This document shows, piece after piece, positions 54,001 to 62,390 of a stretch of 64,000 bases of DNA. Both the position numbers and the translations under genes were made by a program. The notes under the pieces are model-generated. The model ran no database searches. It worked only from the letters and a program-made list of their open reading frames with translations, and was not told where the DNA came from. Within the stretch, counting starts at the first letter, position 1, and every line of letters starts with the position of its first letter. Source of the DNA: Ruminococcus bromii (lineage in GTDB: Bacteria > Bacillota > Clostridia > Oscillospirales > Acutalibacteraceae); the NCBI RefSeq assembly GCF_002834235.1, contig NZ_NNBY01000047.1:1-64000 (forward strand), written 5' to 3'.

Positions 54001-54181
54001 TATCTGGTACTACGATTTTGACACACCGCTCAGCCCCGGTTCAAACTGTTTCCTCTTTAAGGACACAGAATCAACATGGGAAACACAGACAAACGACTTG
54101 ACAGTTGCTGACGGTAAGAACTGTTTCCGTGCAAATCCGGGTTCAAAGTCCGGCGGTGTCTGGGTAAGTTATTCAGAATAA
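51011..54181 (+). CDS. Secreted multidomain alpha-amylase with internal dockerin
   Basis: 1056 residues behind GAAAGGATG. Signal peptide about 1-30. GH13 catalytic domain (about 45-420), closest to the subfamily of Bacillus AmyE: MLHAFNWSYNTIKENL, IVSNHIA, nucleophile Asp231 in GFRFDAAKH, acid/base Glu273 in YIYGEILN, Asp336 in ESHDTYEG. A beta-domain follows, then a CBM26-like starch-binding module near 576-650 (FFNPANKKGW, NWPGEAM). Thr/Pro linkers flank a type I dockerin near 747-815 (DVNGDGDITVVDATLVQK, DVNGDNTISVVDATLIQK). Two further beta-sandwich segments occupy the last 210 residues. It should cleave starch as part of an extracellular amylosome. Confidence 0.95.
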   Translation: MKKAKKIASLVVASALLTSSFAAITSVNAAEVDSAQTASADSTLRDKVGDGVMLHAFNWSYNTIKENLPAIAAAGYTTVQTSPVQQPKDYSTSGDVTGQWWKLYQPISFHIAEKSWLGTKDDLKSLCDEADKYGIKIICDIVSNHIANADEDRPETVSNQVKKYEPEFYKKRRTYTRTYKGDANDSSVQAVVQGHVSKCPDLVTNDTAVQGYIINLLKECIDCGVDGFRFDAAKHIETEDDGEYASDYWKNITTSASSYYTQKTGNDLYIYGEILNNCGADRSYSSYTKYINVTDNRTGDAVLYNVTRGKASTATNAKYKSGVAASNAVLWAESHDTYEGSSGSSGFSNTADVSDENVVKAWAIVASRKDSTALFFARPGTALMGNISTDSTYKSTAVSEINKFHNLFVGQSEKLGSSGDIAYVARGTSGIVLSNCKGTNASVSISGTGLADGKYTDTVSGAEFTVANGVLTGSIGNTGVAVVYNGTTTPKAINSVESGSFRGDTMTLTLSLENATSGTYCLDDSTPVKFTGTTSIRIGSDYKPGETINLTVTATDGVKTSSMVYKYAKSTAQESGVYVFFNPANKKGWSAPYQVYIYDETTNKGTVYKNANWPGEAMTLDPATGYYYYEVPKSSSISADEDDENQAASDFDLSTSANTRVIISEKGGEQYPGRTDTPISLNGSSKAFSLTKAGTWEDTTLTPTKVEIEATDVTKGSAAEPTTKPVPSTQPTTAQPATEPSGNAVYGDVNGDGDITVVDATLVQKHVVQLETLSADKQILADVNGDNTISVVDATLIQKYVVQLKDWGRTGDVYQAEQPTTPEPTTAEPTTVKPTAQPTTKPADTYTLYFKTKLGWMTSDGVSLFAYDLDTGASYQFEQDTDAYPNVYTVEVPATVSNVSVYRSLSEVDEKPVGGDDGNVYNCWNATVSKTNNCITLSNDEAVSTAPYVPEQKPAFTLSRVYFDNSKAHYTDVYIYGWAESGLGNAAAHMNKIAGTDIWYYDFDTPLSPGSNCFLFKDTESTWETQTNDLTVADGKNCFRANPGSKSGGVWVSYSE

Positions 54182-54226
54182 CAGAACTACAGAACAACCT
54201 TTTCTTAATATTCTGCTAACAGTAAA

Positions 54227-54264
54227 GCATTCCCTCCGATAAAATTCGGGGGGAATGTTACTTT
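54227..54264 (+). terminator. Terminator of the amylase gene
   Basis: GCATTCCCTCCGA (54227-54239) pairs with TTCGGGGGGAATGT, then TACTTTT. Confidence 0.8.
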
Positions 54265-54355
54265 TAATATGATTTTCCTTGAAAAAGAATGTAATATACA
54301 GTATTATATTAGGAGTATTAAACCAAAATTTAAGTGAATTTATGGACGGGAATTT

Positions 54356-54925
54356 ATGAAAACAGAGCAGATTTTTCAGGAATTTGAACAAAGGTTTGAA
54401 AAAGAATATTACGCACAGCTTGCAAGCAAAGAAATTCTGACTGTTCCTTTGCTTATTGAGATTTTTCTTGACGATGATTACGCAAATGCTCACTGGGCGG
54501 AACAGGTTCTTGAGTATATTTGCGAAGTAAATCCGAAACTTGTCTATCCGTTCTTTGAATTTGTTGCCAAGGGTCTTGACAACTGCAACGGCTTTCTTGC
54601 GTGGAATACTTGGAAGATGATTACAAAGCTTTTGCCGACTGACACGGAAAATAAATTTGAAAGCGTAAAAGAAAGGTTTTACGACGCACTTGCTTCAAAA
54701 ACACCGGCAGAATTTTCCATAGCCTGTGATTGTGCTGTGTCCGTTTTCATTAACAAAGCGGATGAACAGAAAAAATTGCTTGATATTTTGAAGAAATCCG
54801 CTGAACACAAGTTTTACATTGGCGATACTGAAATTGAAAACAGCGGAGAGATAGCCAAAGAAAAAGTACAGTTATTTCTTGAAAGAATAATGAACTATAA
54901 AACAAAAGCGGAGAACAATTGTTAA
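54356..54925 (+). CDS. HEAT-repeat-like hypothetical protein
   Basis: 189 residues, soluble and all-helical. The N-terminal part has paired helices (LLIEIFLDDDYANAHWAEQV, LEYICEVNPKLVYPFFEFV) that look like HEAT or Armadillo units. No catalytic motif. Monocistronic, between two terminators. Function unknown. Confidence 0.65.
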   Translation: MKTEQIFQEFEQRFEKEYYAQLASKEILTVPLLIEIFLDDDYANAHWAEQVLEYICEVNPKLVYPFFEFVAKGLDNCNGFLAWNTWKMITKLLPTDTENKFESVKERFYDALASKTPAEFSIACDCAVSVFINKADEQKKLLDILKKSAEHKFYIGDTEIENSGEIAKEKVQLFLERIMNYKTKAENNC

Positions 54926-54931
54926 CTGATA

Positions 54932-54999
54932 TAATCCCCTTAAAGCAGACTCTTGAAAAAACATGGTTTTCAGGGAATGCTTTAAGGGGAGATTTTTAT
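54932..54999 (+). terminator. Terminator
   Basis: AATCCCCTTAAAGCA pairs with TGCTTTAAGGGG near 54978-54990, followed by AGATTTTTA. Confidence 0.75.
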
Positions 55000-55091
55000 G
55001 TAAAAAAGAAGAAAAAAAGTACGGTACTGAAACGGGATAAAGACAACTGTTAAATCATATTTTCGGATTTTACAATACCATGTTACAAAAA

Positions 55092-55122
55092 ATCCGCAGA
55101 CGGTAAAATCTGCGGATAAAAT
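55092..55122 (-). terminator. Terminator of the comF-mreB-side operon
   Basis: ATCCGCAGA (55092-55100) pairs with TCTGCGGAT (55109-55117); the minus-strand side ends in TTTTTTG. Confidence 0.8.
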
Positions 55123-55136
55123 GTTTAAAATTATAA

Positions 55137-56162
55137 TTAAAATGCCTCTATAAGCGGATTGACTGCACCCGGCTGTATTTTTTCGGGATGGTCAATATAT
55201 TCGATTGCCTTGCCGCAACCGTTGATAACGCAGTCAGCGGCGGCTTTGTGAACTCTTACTTTCAGCTTTGTGGATTCGCTGAGAAGCCTTGCAAATCCCG
55301 TCAGCTTGGCAAGACCGCCTGTCAAAATTATACCGTCAGTGTAGATGTCACCGACAAGCTCGGGCGGAGTCTGTTCAAGCACATCTTTAATTGCCCTGAT
55401 AATGTTAAGCGCAATATCCTCGATTACAGGCTTGATTTCGGCATAGCCAACATCAATAAATTTGGGCAGACCGCTTACGGCATCTCTGCCTTTAACTCTG
55501 AAAAGCTTAGGCTCTTTCGGAATTTTTACACAGCCGACTGCAATTTTGCACGCCTCAGCCATGTTTGTGCCGATAATCAGGTTATGCTCTTTTCTGATGT
55601 ATTTAACGATTTCTTCGTCCATTGCACAGCCTGCCGACTTTATGCACTTGGAAACCGAAATTCCGCCGAGAGAAAGCACGGCAATATCTGCCGTACCGCT
55701 GCCGACATCTGCAATCAGAATGCCGTGAGGACTTGTTATGTCGAGCGAACAGCCCATTGCCGCTGCTTTTGGTCCTTCAATAAGATACACCTTGCGAACA
55801 CCGATTGAGCTTACTGCGTTTACAACAGCTCTTTTTTCAACCTCGGTAACCTCACTCGGGATTGATGCAACAACCCTCGGCATAGTCACCTTTGACGGAC
55901 TGACCTCTTTTATAAGAATTGAAACCATATCCTCAACAAGTTCGGAGCGTGAAATAACACCGTCATCAATCGGGTGCATTGCTCGTATGCCTGCAGGCGT
56001 TTTGCCAATCATCTTATACGCCTCGTTGCCGACACCGACAATGTCATAGGTGTCAACATCAAACGCAACAACGCTTGCCTCATCAAGCACTATTCCTTTA
56101 TTTTCAATAAAAACTCTTGTTCTGTCAGAACCGAGATCAACAGCTATATCCATTTTAATCAC
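55137..56162 (-). CDS. mreB: MreB/Mbl-type rod-shape actin homologue
   Basis: 341 residues. Actin-fold phosphate loops DIAVDLGSDRTRVFI and LIADVGSGTADIAVLSLGG and the adenosine motif GIILTGGLAKLTG; PIDDGVISRSELVEDM is the MreB-specific stretch. It forms membrane-bound filaments that guide cell-wall synthesis. The first phosphate loop has DLGSDRT where most MreB have DLGTANT, so it may be a divergent paralogue. Last gene of the recD2-comF-mreB run. Confidence 0.88.
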   Translation of the reverse strand: MIKMDIAVDLGSDRTRVFIENKGIVLDEASVVAFDVDTYDIVGVGNEAYKMIGKTPAGIRAMHPIDDGVISRSELVEDMVSILIKEVSPSKVTMPRVVASIPSEVTEVEKRAVVNAVSSIGVRKVYLIEGPKAAAMGCSLDITSPHGILIADVGSGTADIAVLSLGGISVSKCIKSAGCAMDEEIVKYIRKEHNLIIGTNMAEACKIAVGCVKIPKEPKLFRVKGRDAVSGLPKFIDVGYAEIKPVIEDIALNIIRAIKDVLEQTPPELVGDIYTDGIILTGGLAKLTGFARLLSESTKLKVRVHKAAADCVINGCGKAIEYIDHPEKIQPGAVNPLIEAF

Positions 56163-56169
56163 TCCAATG

Positions 56170-56832
56170 CTATATCAGCAGAGATGTGCAAAGCGTACAG
56201 CAACAAATCTCGCCGCATTTGCACTTGTTAAGTATTCTTGCACATTCACCAAGCGTACTGCCTGTAGTAATAATGTCGTCAATAATCAGTATTCGCTTGC
56301 CTTTGATTAAATTCTTGTCAATCGGCGAGTAAACGCCTATAACATTTTTTGCTCTTTCAGCCGCCTTTATGCTGTGCTGGGTTTTATTTTTCTTTGTTTT
56401 GGCAAGCAGGTCGGCATACTCAATGCCGAGAAGCCTTGCACATTCCTTTGCGAGAAACTCAGCCTGATTGTATCCACGCTTTCTGAGAGTATCCTTGTGC
56501 ATCGGCACACAGGTGACAAGGTCAAATTCCCTGTCACGATAAACATCTTTTATTGAACGAACCATTTCGTGTGAAAGCAATTCGGCATATGCACCGCAGT
56601 TGTGAAATTTAAAGTTAAGAACTGCCCTGCGAAAAATTCCGTCATAGGGGAAAGGAGAGGTGCAGATGTACCCTCCCGTTGCATATCGTACAAGCGGCAT
56701 TTCGGGGAATTCTTTTCTGCATTTGTCACAACAGCTTTTGTTCGGTTCAATAACCCTTCCGCAGTACGGACAACGAACCGTAAAGAAAAATCCTTTTATC
56801 GTGCCGAAAACTTTCTTAATAAAGTGTGTCAT
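56170..56832 (-). CDS. comF: ComF family protein (phosphoribosyltransferase-like)
   Basis: 220 residues. N-terminal four-Cys zinc finger (CPYCGRVIEPNKSCCDKC), central CVPMHKDTLRKRGYNQAEFLA and PRPP-binding loop ILIIDDIITTGSTLGEC. ComF proteins take part in DNA uptake or processing of transforming DNA in competent species. It overlaps the end of recD2 by 17 bases. Confidence 0.9.
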   Translation of the reverse strand: MTHFIKKVFGTIKGFFFTVRCPYCGRVIEPNKSCCDKCRKEFPEMPLVRYATGGYICTSPFPYDGIFRRAVLNFKFHNCGAYAELLSHEMVRSIKDVYRDREFDLVTCVPMHKDTLRKRGYNQAEFLAKECARLLGIEYADLLAKTKKNKTQHSIKAAERAKNVIGVYSPIDKNLIKGKRILIIDDIITTGSTLGECARILNKCKCGEICCCTLCTSLLI

Positions 56833-59029
56833 CTCTCAGTAAAAATTCTTTAAGACCGCTGTACCGTTTTGTACGGCGGTTATTGTTTACCATATATTCA
56901 ACGGTTGACGGATTGCCGACAAGCACAAGCGTTTTCTTCGCCCTTGTAACAGCGGTGTAGAGCAGATTCCTGTAGTAAAGCTGAGGAGGTCCCGAAAACA
57001 TCGGTATAATAACTGCGTCAAATTCATTGCCCTGACTTTTATGCACCGTGATTGCGTAGGCAAAATCAAGGTCGCCCGCAAATTCAAAGGTGTATCTTGC
57101 GATCTTGTCAAAAAATTTAACGACAAGCGATTTTGTCTTTCTGTCAATCCTTGTGATGATTCCTATGTCACCGTTGAAAATTCCTTCGCCCGTTTCGCCG
57201 TTTTCACGAAACCAGCGAATATCATAGTTGTTTTTTATCTGCATAACCTTGTCGCCTGTACGAAAGGTTTTTGAACCAATTGTGATTTCCGCCTTATCGT
57301 CATCCTTCGGATTTAGCGCCGCCTGCAATTTGTGGTTAAGCTCGGCAGTTCCGAGTTCACCTTTTTTGGACGGAGCAAGCACCTGAATGTTTTCAAACGG
57401 AGAATATCCGTATGCCTTTGGCAGACGATTTGCACAAAGGTCAGCTATTACCGCTGAAACGTCTGACTTATTGTTCCTTTGAAGAAAGAAAAAGTCCTTG
57501 TCGGCGGAATTAAGAATGGGTATTTCACCGTTCACAATCTTATGTGCGTTTGTGACAATAAGGCTCTGCTGTGCCTGACGGAAAATTTCATTCAACCGTA
57601 CAACGGGAATAAGTCCGCTTTCGATAAGATCGCCGAGCACATTACCCGGACCTACGGAGGGGAGCTGGTCGGAGTCGCCTACAAGAATAAGTCTGCAGCC
57701 TGTGGAAAGCGCTCTCATAACGCTTTCCATAATGAATGTGTCCACCATTGAAACCTCGTCAACAATCAATGCGTCGCATTTCAGCTGATTGCGTTCGTTC
57801 TTGTTGAAAACGGGGTTGTCATGTTTATCCCAGCTGACCTCAAGCAGTCTGTGCAGAGTTTTTGCCTCATCGCCCGTGAGCTCGCTCATTCGTTGAGCCG
57901 CTCTGCCTGTGGGGGCAGAAAGCAAAACAGTTTTGCCGTTTGCTTTCATTATTTTTATTATAGCATTGAGGGTTGTCGTTTTTCCTGTACCGGGACCGCC
58001 CGTCAGAACAAGCATACCTTCGGTAAGTGCCATAGTGATTGCTTTCTTTTGCAAATCGGCATATTCGATTCCGTCCTCTTTTTCACATTTTTCAATCGCC
58101 TTGTCGATGCTTTTAATTTTCTCTGACGGAAATTTAAGCAACATTTTTATTCTTGACGCTATGTACATTTCGCAGAGGTGAACATTGGGGGGGAACACAA
58201 ATTTTTTGTCGTCAATCTTATCTTCGATAAGCGAACGGTCAAACAGCATTTCTTCCATGCACTCCGAAACCTTTTTACCGTCAATTCCGAGAAAATCGGT
58301 TGAAACCTTCAGCAGCTTTTCCTTTGGCAGACAGGTGTGACCGTTTCGCTCATTGTGATGAAGAATGTGTACGATTCCTGCACGCATACGGACATTTGAA
58401 TCGGGTTCTAATTTTTCTTTTTTAGCAATAAAATCTGCGCTCTCAAACGATACCCCAAAATCACCCTGACAGAGAATGTACGGATTTTTCTTGATTAAAT
58501 CGACACAGCTCGGACCGTAAGCGTTGAAAATTTTGACCGATGCGGTGTTTGAAATTCCGTACTCGCCGAGAAAAAGCATGAGTGTTCGCACGCCTGTGTT
58601 CTGCTTTAACTGCTTTGAAAAATCCTCGGCTTTTTGCGAAGAAATTCCTTTCAGCATTGCAACTCTTTCGGGCTGATTTTCAAGCACATCAAGCGTTGCC
58701 TCGCCAAATTCCTTTACAAGCCTTTGTGCGGTCTGAGTGCCGATTCCCTTGATAGCTCCGGATGACAGATAACGCAGAATATCAGCCGCCTCGGTAGGTC
58801 TGCTGATTTCGCAAATCTGCACGGCAAACTGTCTGCCGTAGCTCGGATGATTTGTATATTTGCCGGTAAGCTTTACAACATCACCCGACGACACCTGAGG
58901 CATAATTCCGACAGCGGTCAAATAATCGTCACCGTCAGCAAGCTCAATTACCGTGTAGCCGTTTTCATCGTTTCGGAAAACCACGCTTTCAATTGCTCCC
59001 TCAAGCTGAAGAAGATTGTCGTTGTTCAT
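56816..59029 (-). CDS. recD2: RecD2 5'-3' DNA helicase
   Basis: 737 residues, the RecD2 length. N-terminal OB-like domain, two helix-hairpin-helix stretches, then helicase motifs: Walker A LTGGPGTGKTTTLNAI near 345, Walker B CDALIVDEVSMVDT, LVGDSDQLPSVGPG (motif III), and the C-terminal SH3-containing region with AYAITVHKSQGNEFD and YTAVTRAKKTLVLVG. It unwinds DNA in repair and mismatch processing independently of RecBC. Confidence 0.93.
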   Translation of the reverse strand: MNNDNLLQLEGAIESVVFRNDENGYTVIELADGDDYLTAVGIMPQVSSGDVVKLTGKYTNHPSYGRQFAVQICEISRPTEAADILRYLSSGAIKGIGTQTAQRLVKEFGEATLDVLENQPERVAMLKGISSQKAEDFSKQLKQNTGVRTLMLFLGEYGISNTASVKIFNAYGPSCVDLIKKNPYILCQGDFGVSFESADFIAKKEKLEPDSNVRMRAGIVHILHHNERNGHTCLPKEKLLKVSTDFLGIDGKKVSECMEEMLFDRSLIEDKIDDKKFVFPPNVHLCEMYIASRIKMLLKFPSEKIKSIDKAIEKCEKEDGIEYADLQKKAITMALTEGMLVLTGGPGTGKTTTLNAIIKIMKANGKTVLLSAPTGRAAQRMSELTGDEAKTLHRLLEVSWDKHDNPVFNKNERNQLKCDALIVDEVSMVDTFIMESVMRALSTGCRLILVGDSDQLPSVGPGNVLGDLIESGLIPVVRLNEIFRQAQQSLIVTNAHKIVNGEIPILNSADKDFFFLQRNNKSDVSAVIADLCANRLPKAYGYSPFENIQVLAPSKKGELGTAELNHKLQAALNPKDDDKAEITIGSKTFRTGDKVMQIKNNYDIRWFRENGETGEGIFNGDIGIITRIDRKTKSLVVKFFDKIARYTFEFAGDLDFAYAITVHKSQGNEFDAVIIPMFSGPPQLYYRNLLYTAVTRAKKTLVLVGNPSTVEYMVNNNRRTKRYSGLKEFLLRDDTLY

Positions 59030-59035
59030 TAAAAC

Positions 59036-59758
59036 TTACTCCTCAAATCTTTTTGTGAGTTCGCCGAGAGTAATTTCGTAGCCCGCTCTTTCGTAGTCGA
59101 GGTAATCCGTACACGGTTTGAAGCCATCCGTATTTTTTGAAATCTGCAAAGCAATGTGTTCAAGAAAATGCGGATTTTTAATCATAATAGGACCTGTAAC
59201 ATGAGTAGCAAAAAGGTTCTTGTCCTTCAAACCCTCTGCTTTTGCGTTTTCGTAGTCACCAAGTCCGTGTTTAACAGTGAAAAGATGATTTTCAATACCT
59301 TTAATTTCACTGCACTTGTTTACAAAGCCGACAATCGGTTTTGTGAGAATGTCAGATGTATAAACAATATCGCCTGTAATTCTGCGTTTGTTCTGCTCGG
59401 TAACTGTAAAATCATAAATTCCGAGTCCGTCAAAAACCTTGCCGTCAGAGTCTGTAATTGTTTTTCCGAGCATTTCAAACGAGTTGCCCGTCATAAGAAT
59501 TACCTTGCCGCTGTTGATGTATTCAACAAGAAAATCCTTGTACTTTTTAAAATCCTGCAAAACAAGCTTCTGATTTTTTTCTGTACCCGAACCGATGTAG
59601 ATAAAATCGTAATCGCCCAGGTCGGCATTGTCAAACAGGGTAAGCCTGTCGGTTGTAAATTTTACACCGCTCTTTTCAAGCATTCTTTCAAGCGCAGAAA
59701 CATTGGCATATTCTCCGTACAGGTTCATTATATCGTGATACAAATGAAGAATTTTCAT
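59036..59758 (-). CDS. gatD: GatD-like amidotransferase subunit lacking catalytic Cys and His
   Basis: 240 residues, six bases upstream of recD2 and three bases after murT. Overall it is a class I glutamine amidotransferase of the CobB/GatD type (YIGSGTEKNQKLVLQDF, ILMTGNSFEMLG, THVTGPIMIKNPHFLEH). In active GatD the nucleophile is the Cys of CGGYQxLG and the catalytic His is in HGP; here these positions read GNSFEMLG and TGP. The protein therefore should not hydrolyse glutamine in the usual way. It presumably still binds MurT. Confidence 0.8.
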   Translation of the reverse strand: MKILHLYHDIMNLYGEYANVSALERMLEKSGVKFTTDRLTLFDNADLGDYDFIYIGSGTEKNQKLVLQDFKKYKDFLVEYINSGKVILMTGNSFEMLGKTITDSDGKVFDGLGIYDFTVTEQNKRRITGDIVYTSDILTKPIVGFVNKCSEIKGIENHLFTVKHGLGDYENAKAEGLKDKNLFATHVTGPIMIKNPHFLEHIALQISKNTDGFKPCTDYLDYERAGYEITLGELTKRFEE

Positions 59759-59760
59759 AA

Positions 59761-61086
59761 TCAGTCCACCTTTACCTTTTCAAGAAATTTACCCTTGTCT
59801 GAGAAACAGGTAATTACATAAATCTTTTCTTTGCGGTCATTGTCAAGATAATCAACGGCTTCTTCAATGTCCTTGATAACCTTGATTTTGTTTCTGTCAA
59901 CTTTTGAGAAAGAAAATCTTGTTGCAAGGTCGTTGCAATATGTTCCTGCAAGCACAATGTTCTTTACATTGTCGCTTTTGAGAAGGTCAAAGTTGATGTC
60001 CCAAAGCCATGAAACATCGCTTGTAAAATACTTTCTGCTGACTGCGTCAACAATAATCAAAACATCGCACTTATCCTTGTCAGATGCTGCAAGTTTGAGT
60101 GACTGATTGTACGAAATGCTGTTTTCATGTTTTGATGTAACAAGCGTACCCTTTCTGTTTCCGAGCGTGAATGTTACAACACGGAAGTTTTTAAGAACAT
60201 AATTGCTCAGGCTCTTTGCAATTGTGTTGCCGTCAACACCTGTGATTGATGCAACGGTAAATGCCGCAAGCAAATTGTAAACATTATAAAGCGATTTGAG
60301 CGTAAGTTCAATCTTGTACTTATTGTTGATTGTAATTTCGCCTTTTTCAAGATCGGCAGATGTAACTGTGTAGCTTGTATCCTGTCTTTTAAGACCGCAG
60401 TTAGGGCATTCATAGTTGCCGATGTGGTCGTAGTGATAGCTTGAATATGTCATAGGAGATTTGCAGTGAGGGCAATATGCGCCGTCATTATAAACACCGA
60501 CAAATTCCTTTGTATCGGTCGGAAGATTGCCTGCACCGAACCATACAACATTATCCCTGCCGTAGCCAAAGCACGAAACAAGCGGATCGTCAGCATTAAG
60601 AATAAGCTGAGTTTCGGGATGAATACTATCCTTTACGGCATTGTAAACCCATTCCGGATGACCGTTTCGTGTGAGCTGGTCACGGTAAAGGTTTGTGATA
60701 ACATAATGAGTCGGTGTGATGTATTTGAAGGTATATTTTGCAAAGCGTTCGTCACTTTCAATGAGAAGAATATCCGATTTAACCTTGCCCGAAAGAGTAC
60801 AACTGCCGAGAATAAGAGTTGTAACGCCCTCAATCTGGTTAGAACCCTCTTTGTTCCAGGCAACTTTTTTGCCGCTTTCACAAAGAATATGTGCAATCAT
60901 CTCAACGGTAGATGTCTTGCCGTTACTGCCTGTTACGGCAACAATATATTTCGGCAGTTCAATTCGTCCGAGAATATCGGGGCAGAGCTTAAGCGCAATC
61001 TGTCCCGGCAGACTGCTGCCCTTGCCGAGCAATCCTCCGACAAATTTCAGAACCTTGCACACAATAATAGTAAATAGTTTTTTCAT
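59761..61086 (-). CDS. murT: MurT-like Mur ligase
   Basis: 441 residues behind AGGAAG. Hydrophobic N-terminus; central Mur ligase with ATP site AVTGSNGKTSTVEM and VITNLYRDQLTR; a four-Cys zinc ribbon (CPHCKSPM...CPNCGLKR) inserted near 210-235, a hallmark of MurT; C-terminal DUF1727-like region retaining DVSWLWDINFDLL. MurT with GatD amidates the D-Glu of lipid II. The KNPxGxNQ-type motif of canonical MurT reads KHENSISYNQSL, so the pair has diverged together. Confidence 0.85.
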   Translation of the reverse strand: MKKLFTIIVCKVLKFVGGLLGKGSSLPGQIALKLCPDILGRIELPKYIVAVTGSNGKTSTVEMIAHILCESGKKVAWNKEGSNQIEGVTTLILGSCTLSGKVKSDILLIESDERFAKYTFKYITPTHYVITNLYRDQLTRNGHPEWVYNAVKDSIHPETQLILNADDPLVSCFGYGRDNVVWFGAGNLPTDTKEFVGVYNDGAYCPHCKSPMTYSSYHYDHIGNYECPNCGLKRQDTSYTVTSADLEKGEITINNKYKIELTLKSLYNVYNLLAAFTVASITGVDGNTIAKSLSNYVLKNFRVVTFTLGNRKGTLVTSKHENSISYNQSLKLAASDKDKCDVLIIVDAVSRKYFTSDVSWLWDINFDLLKSDNVKNIVLAGTYCNDLATRFSFSKVDRNKIKVIKDIEEAVDYLDNDRKEKIYVITCFSDKGKFLEKVKVD

Positions 61087-61245
61087 TTTGCCACTTCCTT
61101 AATTAAAGACAACCTGTGTTGCCTGTACATACCTTGTATATACTCTTCATCATTATACCACAATTTTATTTCTTTGAATATATATTCTTAAAATTTTTTG
61201 CAAATTGAAACAGCGGGTTGAAAAAATTTTAAATTCAAAAATAAA

Positions 61246-61282
61246 AAGCCCGAAATTCGGTCAGCTTGAATTTCGGGCTTTT
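61246..61282. terminator. Bidirectional terminator
   Basis: AAAAGCCCGAAATTC pairs with GAATTTCGGGCTTTT. It follows the small RHH-like gene on the minus strand. Confidence 0.85.
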
Positions 61283-61322
61283 CTGCAGAGTGCAACCATC
61301 CGTTCAACGAGTGGTTTTGATT

Positions 61323-61517
61323 TTATCTGTACTTTTCAACAAAATCGGCGATAAACTTTTTGAAAACACTTGCCTGTGAAATTCCGATATTTCTGCATAT
61401 CCCTCTGAATTCCTCAACAAGTTCCTTTGGAGCGGAAAATGAAATTTGACTGTAAACTTTTTGATTGTATCTGCGTTTTACTTCGGTTGATGTGACGATT
61501 TTTCTTTTTTCTTCCAT
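61323..61517 (-). CDS. Small ribbon-helix-helix-like protein
   Basis: 64 residues behind GGAGG. After a basic N-terminus comes a strand and two helices (YSQISFSAPKELVEEFRGIC, ISQASVFKKFIADFVEKY), the layout of Arc/CopG-type DNA-binding proteins. It lies alone, divergent from the acetyltransferase gene, and could regulate it or an antitoxin partner that is not seen. Confidence 0.6.
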   Translation of the reverse strand: MEEKRKIVTSTEVKRRYNQKVYSQISFSAPKELVEEFRGICRNIGISQASVFKKFIADFVEKYR

Positions 61518-61690
61518 AATAATTCCTCCTCAAATCAAAACGGAATCTCATAATTTAATCGTTTTTTCTGCAAATTCCATTGATATTTTCAATGTAACTA
61601 TATTATACAAAAGACCGCTGTCCCATTATCCTCCCTATGAATTTTAAAATTGAATTTTGTTGTCGGTTGAAAAGTAAATTAATTTTTGGA

Positions 61691-61719
61691 TTTACTTGTA
61701 TTGAAGGTGAGATTATAAT
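61691..61719 (+). promoter_or_regulatory. Promoter of the acetyltransferase gene
   Basis: TTTACT (61691-61696), 17-base spacer, TATAAT (61714-61719). Confidence 0.6.
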
Positions 61720-61773
61720 ATAATAAGCGTTGTTATGTAAATTTTGTTATGTGATTTATTAACGGAGAAAATT

Positions 61774-62373
61774 ATGACTGAAAAAGAAAAAATGCTTAAT
61801 TCGCAGATGTATAATCCAATGGGCGACAAACAGCTTCGCAATGAACGCTGTTCGGTTAAAAATCTTTGCAGAGAGTACAACAATCTTCCGTTTGAAGATG
61901 AAGAGACTCAAAAAATTCTTATAAAGAAAATTGTCGGCAGTACAAAGGAAAATTTCTACATTACCGCTCCGTTCTGGTGCGACTACGGTTACAATATCGA
62001 ACTCGGTGAGAATTTCTATTCAAACCACAATATGGTGATTCTCGACTGTGCAAAGGTGAAATTCGGCGACAATGTTTTTGTTGCACCAAACTGCGGATTT
62101 TACACGGCAGGTCATCCTGTTGATTATCCGAGAAGAAACGCAGGCTTTGAATATGCCTATCCGATTACCGTCGGCGACAATGTTTGGATTGGCGGAGGAG
62201 TTCAGGTCATGCCGGGCGTCACAATCGGAAGTAATGTTGTAATCGGCGGCGGAAGCGTTGTTGTAAAGGATATTCCGTCCGACTGCGTAGCTGTGGGGAA
62301 TCCGTGCAAGCCTATCAGAAAAATCACGGATGAGGATATGAAAACCTGTTTTGACAAAAGTATGAATAAATAA
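61774..62373 (+). CDS. maa: Maltose/galactoside O-acetyltransferase-type enzyme
   Basis: I start at ATG 61774 (199 aa, GGAG upstream). N-terminal MTEKEKMLNSQMYNP is the Mac domain; the rest is a left-handed beta-helix of hexapeptide repeats with the catalytic His in GFYTAGHPVD and VWIGGGVQVMPGVTIGSN. It moves acetyl from acetyl-CoA to a sugar hydroxyl, probably for sugar detoxification. It precedes hflX by 17 bases. Confidence 0.9.
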   Translation: MTEKEKMLNSQMYNPMGDKQLRNERCSVKNLCREYNNLPFEDEETQKILIKKIVGSTKENFYITAPFWCDYGYNIELGENFYSNHNMVILDCAKVKFGDNVFVAPNCGFYTAGHPVDYPRRNAGFEYAYPITVGDNVWIGGGVQVMPGVTIGSNVVIGGGSVVVKDIPSDCVAVGNPCKPIRKITDEDMKTCFDKSMNK

Positions 62374-62390
62374 CTTCAAGTGAGGATTTT

